A stretch of 18,779 nucleotides of DNA from JBDRGC01 sp043818215. GTDB lineage: Bacteria > Chloroflexota > Anaerolineae > Anaerolineales > UBA11858. Made by a program: the position numbers and the translations under genes. Location of the stretch: positions 1-18,779 of the forward strand of contig JBDRGC010000182.1 of NCBI GenBank assembly GCA_043818215.1, in the 5' to 3' direction. The notes under the pieces are model-generated. The model saw only the letters and a program-made list of their open reading frames with translations, did not search any database and was not told the origin of the DNA. Of this stretch, positions 1-6,302 are shown piece by piece (positions within the stretch are counted from its first letter, which is position 1; the number at the start of each line of letters is the position of its first letter).

Positions 1-2639
1 GGGGCGATGCCGATGCCGTTGTCTTCCACCCACAGCCGCACCCAACCCCCCGGCTTTTCTTCCGCCCGGATGCTTACCTGAGGGGTTCTATCGGTGCTGA
101 CAAATTTCAGGGCGTTGGAGAGCAGATTTTCGATCACCTGCCCCAGGATGGCTGCCTGCCCGATAACCTGGGGGAAGTCTCCGGCTGCCTGCACCTGAGC
201 ATCAGCTGCTTGAATAGCTGAGGCTAGATGGGTGAGGACTTTGTTGATCAGATCGCCCAAATCCAGGCATTCTAGACGAATCTCGCTGCTGGTCAGGCGG
301 CTGTACGCCAGCAAGTCTAAAATCAAAGCATCCATCTGCCGCGCGGCGCTGACGATATAATCGGCATAACTCTGACCGCGTGGATCGAGCTCGGCGGGGT
401 ATTCTTTCGATAAAATTTCCGCAAATCCCTGCACAGCTCGCAGCGGGGCGCGCAAATCATGGGAGACAGAGTAGGTGAAGGATTCCAGTTCGGCGTTGAC
501 CTCCGTCAAGCGTTTAGCCTGCTGCTCGGTGGTATGCTGCGCGCTTTGCAGGTCTTCCATCAGGCTGGCCATGCCCAGGTTGAGTTGCGTAACTTCATTC
601 AGACGGGCGTCCAATTGGGCGGTGCGCTCGGCCACGCGCTGTTCGAGTTCATCACGATGGCGCCGGATGGCTTCTTCCGCTTCTTTTCGCTCGGTGATGT
701 CACGCGCGGTGGATAATGCCCCGGTGACATTTTCCTCCGCATCTTTAAGCACCCGGCACCACCAGGCCAGCAGCCGCTTCTGCCCATCCTTACGCCGCTG
801 CCAACTCTCAAGATAGATCACATTTTCGCAGCCGTTGAAGAGAGGCTGTACCACGCCATAAGTGTCCTGTTCGCCTTCGAAGTAGAAAGCGGCTTCTTTA
901 CCAATCGCATCTTCGCCAAAGAACTCCAAACTGGCCGGGTTTGCCCAGGTGTAGACCTTATCCTTGTCCACTTCTACGATGATATCTGGAACCGCGGCCA
1001 GAATGGCTTCCTGGCGAGTGGAAAGGGCGCGCAGGGCTTCTACTGTGAGCACCCGCTCGGTGATGTCGTATGCCGTGCCGCGCGTCCCCGCCGGGCTGCC
1101 AACTTCGTCAACCAGGAATTTGGCGTTGAAGACCAGATGGATTTCTCGGCCATCCTTGCCGAGATGGACGGTTTCCAATCCCTTGACGGTATTGCCCTTC
1201 AGTAGCTGGGCAAACTCTTTCAAAACCCTTTCTGCATATTCGGGGGTTTGAAAATCGGAGAACCTTTTTCCCAGCATCTCCTCGATCTTGTAACCGAATA
1301 CCTGCTCCCAGGCCGGGTTGAGATAGGTGTAGCGCCCCTCGGCGTCGCATTGCCAGATCAGGTCCTGGGCGGTCTCGATCAGATCACGATAAAGCACATC
1401 AGATTCTTTAATCGCCTTTTCTGCTGCCTGTAGTCTCCTCCTTTGGATCAATAACGCCCCAATGATGAACATCTGAGCCAGGCAGAAGATCAAGCCCCCG
1501 ATGACATAGTTTTTATAAAGTTCCCAGAATGACGGTTCGTAATTTAATAGAATGCTTCCCTCGGGAATCTTCCTGACGTCCAACCCCCAGCGTTTTAGTT
1601 CCCGCCAATCGAACATCGGAGTTTTAATCGTAGTAACAGTTGTTACTGATTCAGAAAGGATAATTTTCCCGTTGATGATATCGAGTGTCAAATTCGCGGA
1701 CTGGTCGCCATCGTTCCCAAATCTAGCAATCGAGCCGCCCACAATGCCGACATCAAAAAGAGTTTCATAAATGCCAAAAACCGGCGCATTGGTCACTTCG
1801 ATAATCTTCTTGGCAACATCGCGTGGAATAAAAGCAGTCTCGTTTTTGTCAGCAAAGAAGTAAGTAAAAATGATGATTGTATTGGGAGGTTGATTAGAGA
1901 TCCGTTCCATCATCTCATCGTAGGAAAGATCACTCGTATACTCGAATTCCAACTTATCTATCCATTGAACAAAAACGGTATCTCTAGCTACTTTTTCGCG
2001 TCTCCTTTCCACCTCGGTGCTTCCACAAACATAGATAACTCTTTTTATGTCCGGGAGCAGATCCAATGCATATTCCAATGTTCCCCGAACGTCCTGGTCA
2101 AACGGCATGAGAATGATTTGGCGACTCGCCTCTTCCGGTTTAATTATCTCAGGTCCGTATATACACAGGACTGGCACATCTGGGAATAGATCTTTGCCCT
2201 CCTCTGAAAAGAACTTTAGCGCTGGTTCACCTTCGATAATCAGCATACCAATCTCGTGAAGGGAATACTTGTAGCGGTACAAAGCTGCAAGCTGCTGGCG
2301 ATATTCTGAATCATCATTGCGCACAAGGTCCATATATTCAAAATACAGATTGATGTTCGATATCCCTGCGGATTTTATCGTGGAAAGATAACCAGTATTA
2401 AACTTTTCATAATAAGGCATTCCGTATTGGAACGAATAGAAGAACAGCACGCTTTTTGGGGTGGATGGAACGGCTTGGGGTTGTTTCTGGGCAAGGACAG
2501 GGTGCGTTATAGAGGGGGTTAATAACAGTAGGCAAACCAGGAACATTGACTTCCGGCGAATGAGGCGGAGAAGACGCCTTTGGATTGCAGCCGTAATCTG
2601 AAGCAGTATAGAACACCCCAATATGAGTAAGACGTTCAT
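1..2639 (-). CDS. Hybrid sensor histidine kinase: ABC-type substrate-binding sensor, two PAS domains, HisKA/HATPase (3' end off window)
   Basis: Membrane sensor kinase, open for 879 codons to the window edge. The N-terminus is hydrophobic, with a signal-like segment ending near residue 50 (LTPSITHPVLA). Residues ~60-355 resemble the periplasmic ABC substrate-binding family (PF04392 type: FFYSFQYGMPYYEKF, later FGIYETLFDVGIVGG). A transmembrane helix follows at ~376-397 (GGLIFCLAQMFIIGALL), then PAS domains at ~412-525 and ~535-650 and a coiled coil at ~660-710. The HisKA motif SHDLRAPLRAV places the phospho-acceptor at His727; the N box is ENLLSNALKF (~840) and the G1 box DNGIGIAP lies at the edge. 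About 60-80 C-terminal residues are missing. The ATG at 2639 follows AAGGAGA by about 9 nt. A later Met (residue 32) would also give a signal peptide but lacks a good ribosome site. The ligand cannot be read from sequence; a small organic solute is a guess from the family. No receiver domain is visible. Confidence 0.88.
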   Translation of the reverse strand, partial: MNVLLILGCSILLQITAAIQRRLLRLIRRKSMFLVCLLLLTPSITHPVLAQKQPQAVPSTPKSVLFFYSFQYGMPYYEKFNTGYLSTIKSAGISNINLYFEYMDLVRNDDSEYRQQLAALYRYKYSLHEIGMLIIEGEPALKFFSEEGKDLFPDVPVLCIYGPEIIKPEEASRQIILMPFDQDVRGTLEYALDLLPDIKRVIYVCGSTEVERRREKVARDTVFVQWIDKLEFEYTSDLSYDEMMERISNQPPNTIIIFTYFFADKNETAFIPRDVAKKIIEVTNAPVFGIYETLFDVGIVGGSIARFGNDGDQSANLTLDIINGKIILSESVTTVTTIKTPMFDWRELKRWGLDVRKIPEGSILLNYEPSFWELYKNYVIGGLIFCLAQMFIIGALLIQRRRLQAAEKAIKESDVLYRDLIETAQDLIWQCDAEGRYTYLNPAWEQVFGYKIEEMLGKRFSDFQTPEYAERVLKEFAQLLKGNTVKGLETVHLGKDGREIHLVFNAKFLVDEVGSPAGTRGTAYDITERVLTVEALRALSTRQEAILAAVPDIIVEVDKDKVYTWANPASLEFFGEDAIGKEAAFYFEGEQDTYGVVQPLFNGCENVIYLESWQRRKDGQKRLLAWWCRVLKDAEENVTGALSTARDITERKEAEEAIRRHRDELEQRVAERTAQLDARLNEVTQLNLGMASLMEDLQSAQHTTEQQAKRLTEVNAELESFTYSVSHDLRAPLRAVQGFAEILSKEYPAELDPRGQSYADYIVSAARQMDALILDLLAYSRLTSSEIRLECLDLGDLINKVLTHLASAIQAADAQVQAAGDFPQVIGQAAILGQVIENLLSNALKFVSTDRTPQVSIRAEEKPGGWVRLWVEDNGIGIA

Positions 2640-2685
2640 CAGGTTCTTCTCCTTTATGGATCAGCGGGGCTTTGATCTCAGCGGG

Positions 2686-2757
2686 TACGGAAATCCGCTC
2701 TACGGTGAGTATGGAAACACGCCCTACGGCAGTTATGGAAACTCGCCCTACACGGAT
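2686..2757. repeat. Three tandem 24-bp repeats between the solute-binding fragment and the histidine kinase
   Basis: Units start at 2686, 2710 and 2734, each of the form TAyGGAAAynCGCyCTACGG. They lie between the stop of the truncated solute-binding ORF and the ribosome site of the kinase. Being a multiple of 3 they stay open when read (plus-strand reading YGNTPYGS-like), but nothing suggests they are translated. Confidence 0.8.
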
Positions 2758-2984
2758 CAAATATCAAAATCATCGCCCAGCAGCGGGTCGTTGGCGACCG
2801 GCGTCATCCCGGCGGCTTTGAGCAGGTCGATCACAAAACCTTGAGCCTGCCCATCAGCATAAGAAGACATGGGAGGATTTTCAGAAACCCCCATCCGCAA
2901 AACCAGGGCTTGCTCTGGAAGGATGATCCAGGCAATTTGACTGACTGCGAATACCAACACAAATAAATGGTGGACGAGGCGCAT
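2757..2984 (-). pseudogene. Truncated periplasmic solute-binding protein (family 3 type), N-terminal fragment only
   Basis: The 75-residue reading frame begins with a signal peptide (MRLVHHLFVLVFAVSQIAWI) followed by LRMGVSENPPMSSYADGQ and GFVIDLL, the typical first strand and helix of SBP_bac_3-type solute-binding domains (about 220 residues when intact). It stops at a TGA at 2757 after only ~45 residues of mature domain. The start is well supported: AGGAG lies 7 nt before the ATG. It is followed, same strand, by 24-bp tandem repeats and the histidine kinase, which has its own unrelated binding domain. In related kinases such a domain is often fused N-terminally, so this may be the remnant of an older sensor module. 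It could still be expressed as a short secreted peptide; I think decay more likely. Confidence 0.6.
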
Positions 2985-3021
2985 GGCAGTCTCCTGTGAA
3001 TGGGTTGAGTGAACTGTTTAC

Positions 3022-3027
3022 ATTATA
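3022..3027 (-). promoter_or_regulatory. Possible -10 element for the fragment/histidine-kinase transcript
   Basis: On the minus strand this is a perfect TATAAT, 38 nt before the ATG at 2984. A TTGTCA lies upstream at 3048-3053, but the 20-nt spacing is too long for a good sigma-70 match, so only the -10 is persuasive. Confidence 0.35.
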
Positions 3028-3048
3028 ACCCTATAGCCCTTTCCCGCT

Positions 3049-3247
3049 GACAAATTGGACTTTGGGTAAAATTGGAGAATATCAGATACCGATATGTGGG
3101 TTACAAAAACAGCCTTTTGTACACGGATTAGACGTATGCGCACGGTTTTTGTAAAAAACGGCTTGAATCCGTGTACTCCGTGTAAATCCGTGTCCCATTT
3201 TTGCTGTAAATCGGCAGCCATGTTTTTTATCCAAAGTCCAATGACAA
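3049..3247. mobile_element. MITE-like element (3054-3242) with 5-bp target duplication
   Basis: An 18-bp terminal inverted repeat (left ATTGGACTTTGGGTAAAA at 3054-3071; right arm ending at 3242, one mismatch) bounds 189 bp with no transposase. GACAA occurs immediately outside both ends (3049-3053 and 3243-3247), as expected of a 5-bp target duplication. The interior has a smaller inverted pair, ACACGGATT and AATCCGTGT, and further CCGTGT repeats. The parent transposon family is not recognised. Confidence 0.7.
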
Positions 3248-3269
3248 ATTTACTGGATATTTATCCAGG

Positions 3270-3416
3270 TTAGTTCCTCACCAGCGAATCCCAAAAAGCC
3301 ACATAAAATTTCCGGTTTGAGGTTAAAACTACGGCTGGATCACTCGCCAGGAATTCATCGAAGTGACCGGTATCCCCCAGGTTTTTCCGGGGGTAATCCA
3401 GGATACACTTCGATCC
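3270..3416 (-). pseudogene. Possible decayed coding remnant, 48 codons, family unknown
   Basis: Between in-frame stops at 3417-3419 and 3270-3272 the minus strand reads a protein-like stretch including HFDEFLASDPAVVLTS and NRKFYVAFWDSLVRN, with no ATG. The amino-acid composition looks natural, unlike surrounding frames, but I recognise no family. The same DNA forms an imperfect hairpin (see 3357-3414), which could explain it equally well. Confidence 0.2.
3357..3414. repeat. Imperfect 58-bp foldback
   Basis: ATCGAAGTG (3357-3365) pairs perfectly with CACTTCGAT (3406-3414). Inside, GTATCC/GGATAC and CCCCC/GGGGG arms extend the stem. No T-run follows, so it is not an obvious terminator. Confidence 0.55.
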
Positions 3417-3531
3417 TCAGGTGGTGGAGGCTTTCCTAAAGATCATTTCCAATGGCGACGAGTTATCCTGATCTGTTCGGTTTGGTGAAACCCATAGCCT
3501 CTGGAGTAAGGTCTTTTTTGGTCACTCCCTG

Positions 3532-3646
3532 ACTTAACAGGCTCTTTGAGAAATTGTGGGGTGTGGTACACGGACACTTGCCGCAGGTGCAAGTGTCCGT
3601 GTACAAAAAGCGTTTGACCACACAAAACATCAAAGAGCCACTTAAC
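3532..3646. mobile_element. Foldback MITE (3539-3639), ISL3-like termini
   Basis: The ends are GGCTCTTTGA (3540-3549) and TCAAAGAGCC (3630-3639), and the centre is a perfect 16-bp stem (3566-3581 with 3589-3604, 7-nt loop). Intermediate arms GTGTGG/CCACAC also pair, so nearly the whole 100 bp folds. ACTTAAC lies on both flanks (3532-3538, 3640-3646). Taking the element as starting at G3540, the 8-bp flanks ACTTAACA/ACTTAACG match at 7 of 8. From memory, ISL3-family ends start GGCTCTTT and make 8-bp duplications, so an ISL3-derived MITE is a reasonable inference. There is no transposase here. Confidence 0.65.
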
Positions 3647-3680
3647 GAAAAACTTATGGCTCTTTTGGAATTTCCGAGTA

Positions 3681-3695
3681 CCCCCCATAGGGGGG
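3681..3695. repeat. Short C6/G6 hairpin
   Basis: Six C (3681-3686), loop ATA, six G (3690-3695). It is an isolated palindrome between the foldback MITE and the 116-bp repeats. Function unknown. Confidence 0.6.
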
Positions 3696-3762
3696 ATCAT
3701 TCCGCATAAAGCACGAATTCTAACCTCACATGTCTGGCTACACCGGAGATTCCCAGAGATCC

Positions 3763-4139
3763 CGAATTTCAAAGGATAGCACGAATGGGATGTGTTCAAT
3801 TAGCGGTATCCTGCCCTATTCGCTTTCATTTTTTGCTGGGCAGAATATAACAACGAATTGTAAAGGATAGCGCGAATTGGTTGTGTCCAATTCGCGGCAT
3901 CCTGGCCTATTCGCTGTCATATTTTTTGCGAGATTGTAAATTATACTGTAGAGGGCACAGCACTGCGCAACGAATTTCAAAGGATAGAGCGAATTGATTG
4001 TGTTCAATTCGCGGCATCCGTCTCTATTCGTTGTCATTTTTTTGCGAGGTTGAAAATGATACTGTAGAGGGCAAAGCACTACGCAACGAATTATAAAGGA
4101 TAGCGCGAATTCACTTGTTCCGAACGCGTCAGGTTTCAC
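3763..4139. repeat. Four direct repeats of ~116 bp, each with an internal hairpin
   Basis: Copies begin with CGAATT...AAAGGATAG near 3763, 3854, 3971 and 4087. Copies 2, 3 and 4 are spaced 117 and 116 bp apart; copy 1 is shortened (91 bp to the next) and copy 4 is partial. Each full copy carries CGCGAATTG, an 8-nt loop, and CAATTCGCG (or a close variant) as a stem, followed by CTATTCG.TGTCAT and a T-rich stretch. Copies 2 and 3 also share ATACTGTAGAGGGCA. No reading frame makes sense across the units. Confidence 0.75.
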
Positions 4140-4176
4140 AAGTTTCTTATTATACGGTAAAATCGCTGCTGGGTTG

Positions 4177-4205
4177 TTGACATTTGCATCTTCCTTTGCT
4201 AAAAT
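4177..4205 (+). promoter_or_regulatory. Near-consensus sigma-70 promoter for the structured RNA
   Basis: TTGACA at 4177-4182, a 17-nt spacer, and TAAAAT at 4200-4205. This is the best promoter in the window, with transcription expected to start near 4213. A second TATAAT at 4223-4228 has no matching -35. No start codon with a ribosome site follows for more than 500 nt; the next gene is glnA, beyond a terminator. Confidence 0.75.
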
Positions 4206-4212
4206 CCTGGTC

Positions 4213-4556
4213 AGAGTTTCATTATAATTGAATATCAGGAGAGATAGCGACTGAGCCCCGGTCTTGTACCGGGGTTACGAGGTGGAGGTTCCTCCCAACG
4301 ATGGGAGCGCTAACCCCGGGAAACCGGGGGAACATCGGATAGATCAGCGGATGCCTTCGAAGCCTGCCCACGGGCTTCTCTTTCCCTTCCAAGCAGAGTG
4401 TAGCGGTCGAAAACCATCCAGTAATGGGTGGGCCAAGACTTACATAGTGGCACAAACAAGTGTTGCAGAAATCGTTTGTGGCGTGATAAAGTGGAAGGGC
4501 TGCAAGTAAGCTGTATCGTTTGATACTGGGCATGCCCCTGCATGTCCAGTTTTTTT
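4213..4556 (+). ncRNA. Candidate ~344-nt structured RNA, family not established (glmS-ribozyme-like 5' core)
   Basis: Bounded by a strong promoter and an intrinsic terminator and rich in perfect helices: 4254-4262/4268-4276 (9 bp, 5-nt loop); 4294-4298/4303-4307; CCCCGG-GAAA-CCGGGG at 4314-4329 (GNRA tetraloop); 4359-4364/4373-4378; 4384-4391/4492-4499 (8 bp closing a 100-nt domain); 4414-4419/4426-4431; 4451-4457/4474-4480. The 5' part resembles glmS ribozyme elements as I remember them: AGCG at 4246, a P1-like hairpin ending GUU followed by ACGAGG (4277-4282), then GGAGGUU, AUCGG and GCGGAUGCC (4347-4355), with possible P2.1-like pairing of GGAGG (4284-4288) with CCUUC (4354-4358). An extra ~43 nt (4291-4333) interrupts that core, and no glmS gene is near. 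It has none of the diagnostic conserved blocks of RNase P RNA, tmRNA or SRP RNA. A plus-strand frame at 4264-4509 has no protein-like character. Confidence 0.6.
4525..4556 (+). terminator. Intrinsic terminator of the structured RNA
   Basis: An 11-bp stem, ACTGGGCATGC (4525-4535) with GCATGTCCAGT (4540-4550), including one G-U pair, has a 4-nt loop and runs straight into T7 (4550-4556). It ends the RNA about 175 nt before glnA, so glnA would need read-through or its own promoter. Confidence 0.85.
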
Positions 4557-4581
4557 GTTAACAGTTAGGTGATGGGCGACG

Positions 4582-4689
4582 GGCGACTGCAAGTCGCACC
4601 AACGAAATGCACAAAGTCCACCTGTGTGGACTGGTATCTAGCCTGCGGAGGCAGGCTTCGTGCTCCTGTTGCCGCGACTTCCAGTCGCC
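4582..4689. repeat. Solitary copy of the cloverleaf repeat, upstream of glnA
   Basis: This 108-bp unit has the same design as the tandem array at 15525-16320: end arms GGCGACTGCAAGTCGC and GCGACTTCCAGTCGCC, plus two inner hairpins. The first inner stem here is AGTCCAC-CTGT-GTGGACT, whereas array copies have AGTCGGC/GCCGACT: both sides of the stem changed together. It fills most of the gap between the RNA terminator and the glnA ribosome site, so it could affect glnA expression, but that is inference. Confidence 0.85.
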
Positions 4690-4731
4690 GTTGACGATAG
4701 TTATATTATGTTCTACCCCCAGGAGGTACTC

Positions 4732-6069
4732 ATGGACAGAAAAGAATTATTAGAACGAATCGAAACAGATAGTGTAAAGTTTATCTCACTCCAGTTCACT
4801 GATGTTACCGGCGCTATAAAAAGTGCTGATATACCGGTGAGTCGTTTGAACGAGGCACTTGAAGACGGCGTCTGGTTTGACGGCTCTTCCGTGGAGGGAT
4901 TTGCCCGCATCCAAGAAAGTGATATGCGCCTGATGATCGACTCCGATACTTATGCAGTGCTCCCCTGGAGTCCCCTCGAGTTGCGGCGGGGGCGCGTTTT
5001 CTGTGATATTTACCGGCCCAATGGAGATGCCTTCGCGGGAGACCCCCGCGGGGTGCTCAAGCGTTTGCTGGAAAAAATCAAAGTGCGCGGCTGGACTTTC
5101 AACGTTGGCCCAGAGCCAGAGTTTTTTCTCTTCGAACGCAACGGTGCAACCAATATCCACCCTGTGCCTCACGATGTAGGCAGTTATTTCGACTTTTCTG
5201 CCAGTGATGACGCTGTGCTTGTGCGCACCGCGCTCATGGATGCGCTTTTGACAATGGGGCTGGAAGTCGAGGTTGGGCATCACGAAGTCGCCCGCGGCCA
5301 GCACGAGATATGTTTTCGATTTACAGATGCGCTGCGCTCTGCCGATAATGTGTTGACGCTAAAGTACACGGTCAAGGCCATCGCGGCTCAGCACGGGTTG
5401 GTCGCATCCTTTATGCCCAAACCGATTTTCGGTGTCAATGGTTCCGGGATGCACTGCCACCAATCGATATTCGATGACGATGGAAACAATCTGTTCTTTG
5501 ATCCCAACGATGAGTACCGGCTTTCAGAACTGGCTCATGGCTTCATCGCCGGACAGTTGTCCCACGCGCAGGCAATGTCTGCTGTTGTGGCTCCCACAAT
5601 CAATTCTTATAAGCGGCTGGTGCCTGGATACGAGGCTCCAGTCTACATTTGTTGGGCGCAAACTAATCGTTCAGCGCTGATACGCATCCCGCGCTACACA
5701 TCGGGGCGTAATAAAGCTGTTCGGGCCGAGTTGCGCTGCCCCGATCCATCAGCCAATCCTTACCTGGCTTTTGCAGCCATGTTGGCAGCGGGGCTTGACG
5801 GTATAGACAATCAAGTGGAATGCCCAGAATCTCTCAATCATGTGAATATCTACCACCTGACTCCCGAGGAGCGGGAGGCCAGTGATATTGGCGCTCTGCC
5901 GGGTTCGTTAGCGGAGGCTCTGCGCGAATTGGAAAGTGATGCCGTTATACGTGATGCCCTCGGCGGTGAAATGTACGCGGCCTTCCGGCGCGCCAAGTGG
6001 GCTGAGGTCGAAGAGCACCGCATGAAAGTGACTGATTGGGAAGTGGAGCGTTACCTGGAAGTGGCGTAG
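4732..6069 (+). CDS. glnA: Glutamine synthetase, type I
   Basis: Cytoplasmic dodecameric enzyme joining ammonia to glutamate with ATP; 445 residues, normal for GSI-alpha. Visible signatures: DGSSVEGF (N-terminal latch region), NVGPEPEFFLF, EVGHHEVARGQHEI, the ATP-site block KPIFGVNGSGMHCHQSIF, NSYKRLVPGYEAPVYICWAQ, RSALIRIPRY, and RCPDPSANPYLAFAAMLAAG. The C-terminal NIYHLTPEERE keeps a Tyr at the place adenylylated in GSI-beta, but the surrounding motif and length fit the alpha type, so adenylylation is doubtful. I start at ATG 4732 because AGGAGG lies 5 nt before it; an upstream in-frame ATG at 4660 would read through the palindromic repeat and has no ribosome site. It stands alone on the plus strand, with no amt or glnB neighbour. 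Regulation is not visible apart from the upstream repeat and RNA. All key motifs look intact. Confidence 0.97.
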   Translation: MDRKELLERIETDSVKFISLQFTDVTGAIKSADIPVSRLNEALEDGVWFDGSSVEGFARIQESDMRLMIDSDTYAVLPWSPLELRRGRVFCDIYRPNGDAFAGDPRGVLKRLLEKIKVRGWTFNVGPEPEFFLFERNGATNIHPVPHDVGSYFDFSASDDAVLVRTALMDALLTMGLEVEVGHHEVARGQHEICFRFTDALRSADNVLTLKYTVKAIAAQHGLVASFMPKPIFGVNGSGMHCHQSIFDDDGNNLFFDPNDEYRLSELAHGFIAGQLSHAQAMSAVVAPTINSYKRLVPGYEAPVYICWAQTNRSALIRIPRYTSGRNKAVRAELRCPDPSANPYLAFAAMLAAGLDGIDNQVECPESLNHVNIYHLTPEEREASDIGALPGSLAEALRELESDAVIRDALGGEMYAAFRRAKWAEVEEHRMKVTDWEVERYLEVA

Positions 6070-6302
6070 GGGATGGAAGATGGAGGACGGAGGACGGAGG
6101 ACAGGAGGCAGAGGCAGGAGGCAGGAAGCAGGAAACAGGAAGCAGGAAGCAGGATTCCTCCACCCTCTGCCCTCTACCCTCTACCCTCTACCCTCTGCCC
6201 TCTACCCTCTACCCTCTGCCCTCTACCCTCTACCCTCTGCCCTCTACCCTCTACCCTCTACCCTCTGCCCTCTACCCTCTGCCCTCTGCCCTCTACCCTC
6301 TA
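6070..6302. repeat. Heptanucleotide array 1: purine-rich block then (CCCTCTR)n
   Basis: Immediately after the glnA stop the plus strand is nearly all purine (units such as GGAGGAC, GGCAGGA, AGCAGGA) to ~6155, then switches to ~19 units of CCCTCTA/CCCTCTG to 6302. The switch from an R-rich to a Y-rich strand gives foldback potential. The last unit contains the stop codon of the minus-strand transporter (6293-6295). Reading frames across it are repeat artefacts. Confidence 0.9.

Noticed and set aside
3443..4139. Minus-strand frames of 107-118 codons over the foldback and 116-bp repeats
   Set aside because: Low-complexity products of repeats (repeated LYPLKF-type blocks), with no ribosome site or domain.
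4264..4509. 81-codon plus-strand frame over the structured RNA
   Set aside because: No ribosome site or recognisable composition, and the DNA is dominated by perfect helices between a promoter and a terminator.
4213..4556. RNase P RNA, tmRNA, SRP RNA, T-box or cobalamin riboswitch
   Set aside because: The conserved blocks (GAGGAAAGUCC and ACAGAA; tmRNA termini; the SRP GGAAGCAGC-type loop; T-box AGGGUGGNACCGCG; the cobalamin GCCACUG box) are absent. GGGTGG at 4426 is only a partial T-box match and lies in a local hairpin.
4660..4731. Upstream start for glnA adding 24 residues
   Set aside because: It would lie in the cloverleaf repeat without a ribosome site; ATG 4732 has AGGAGG at the right distance and gives the family's normal N-terminus.
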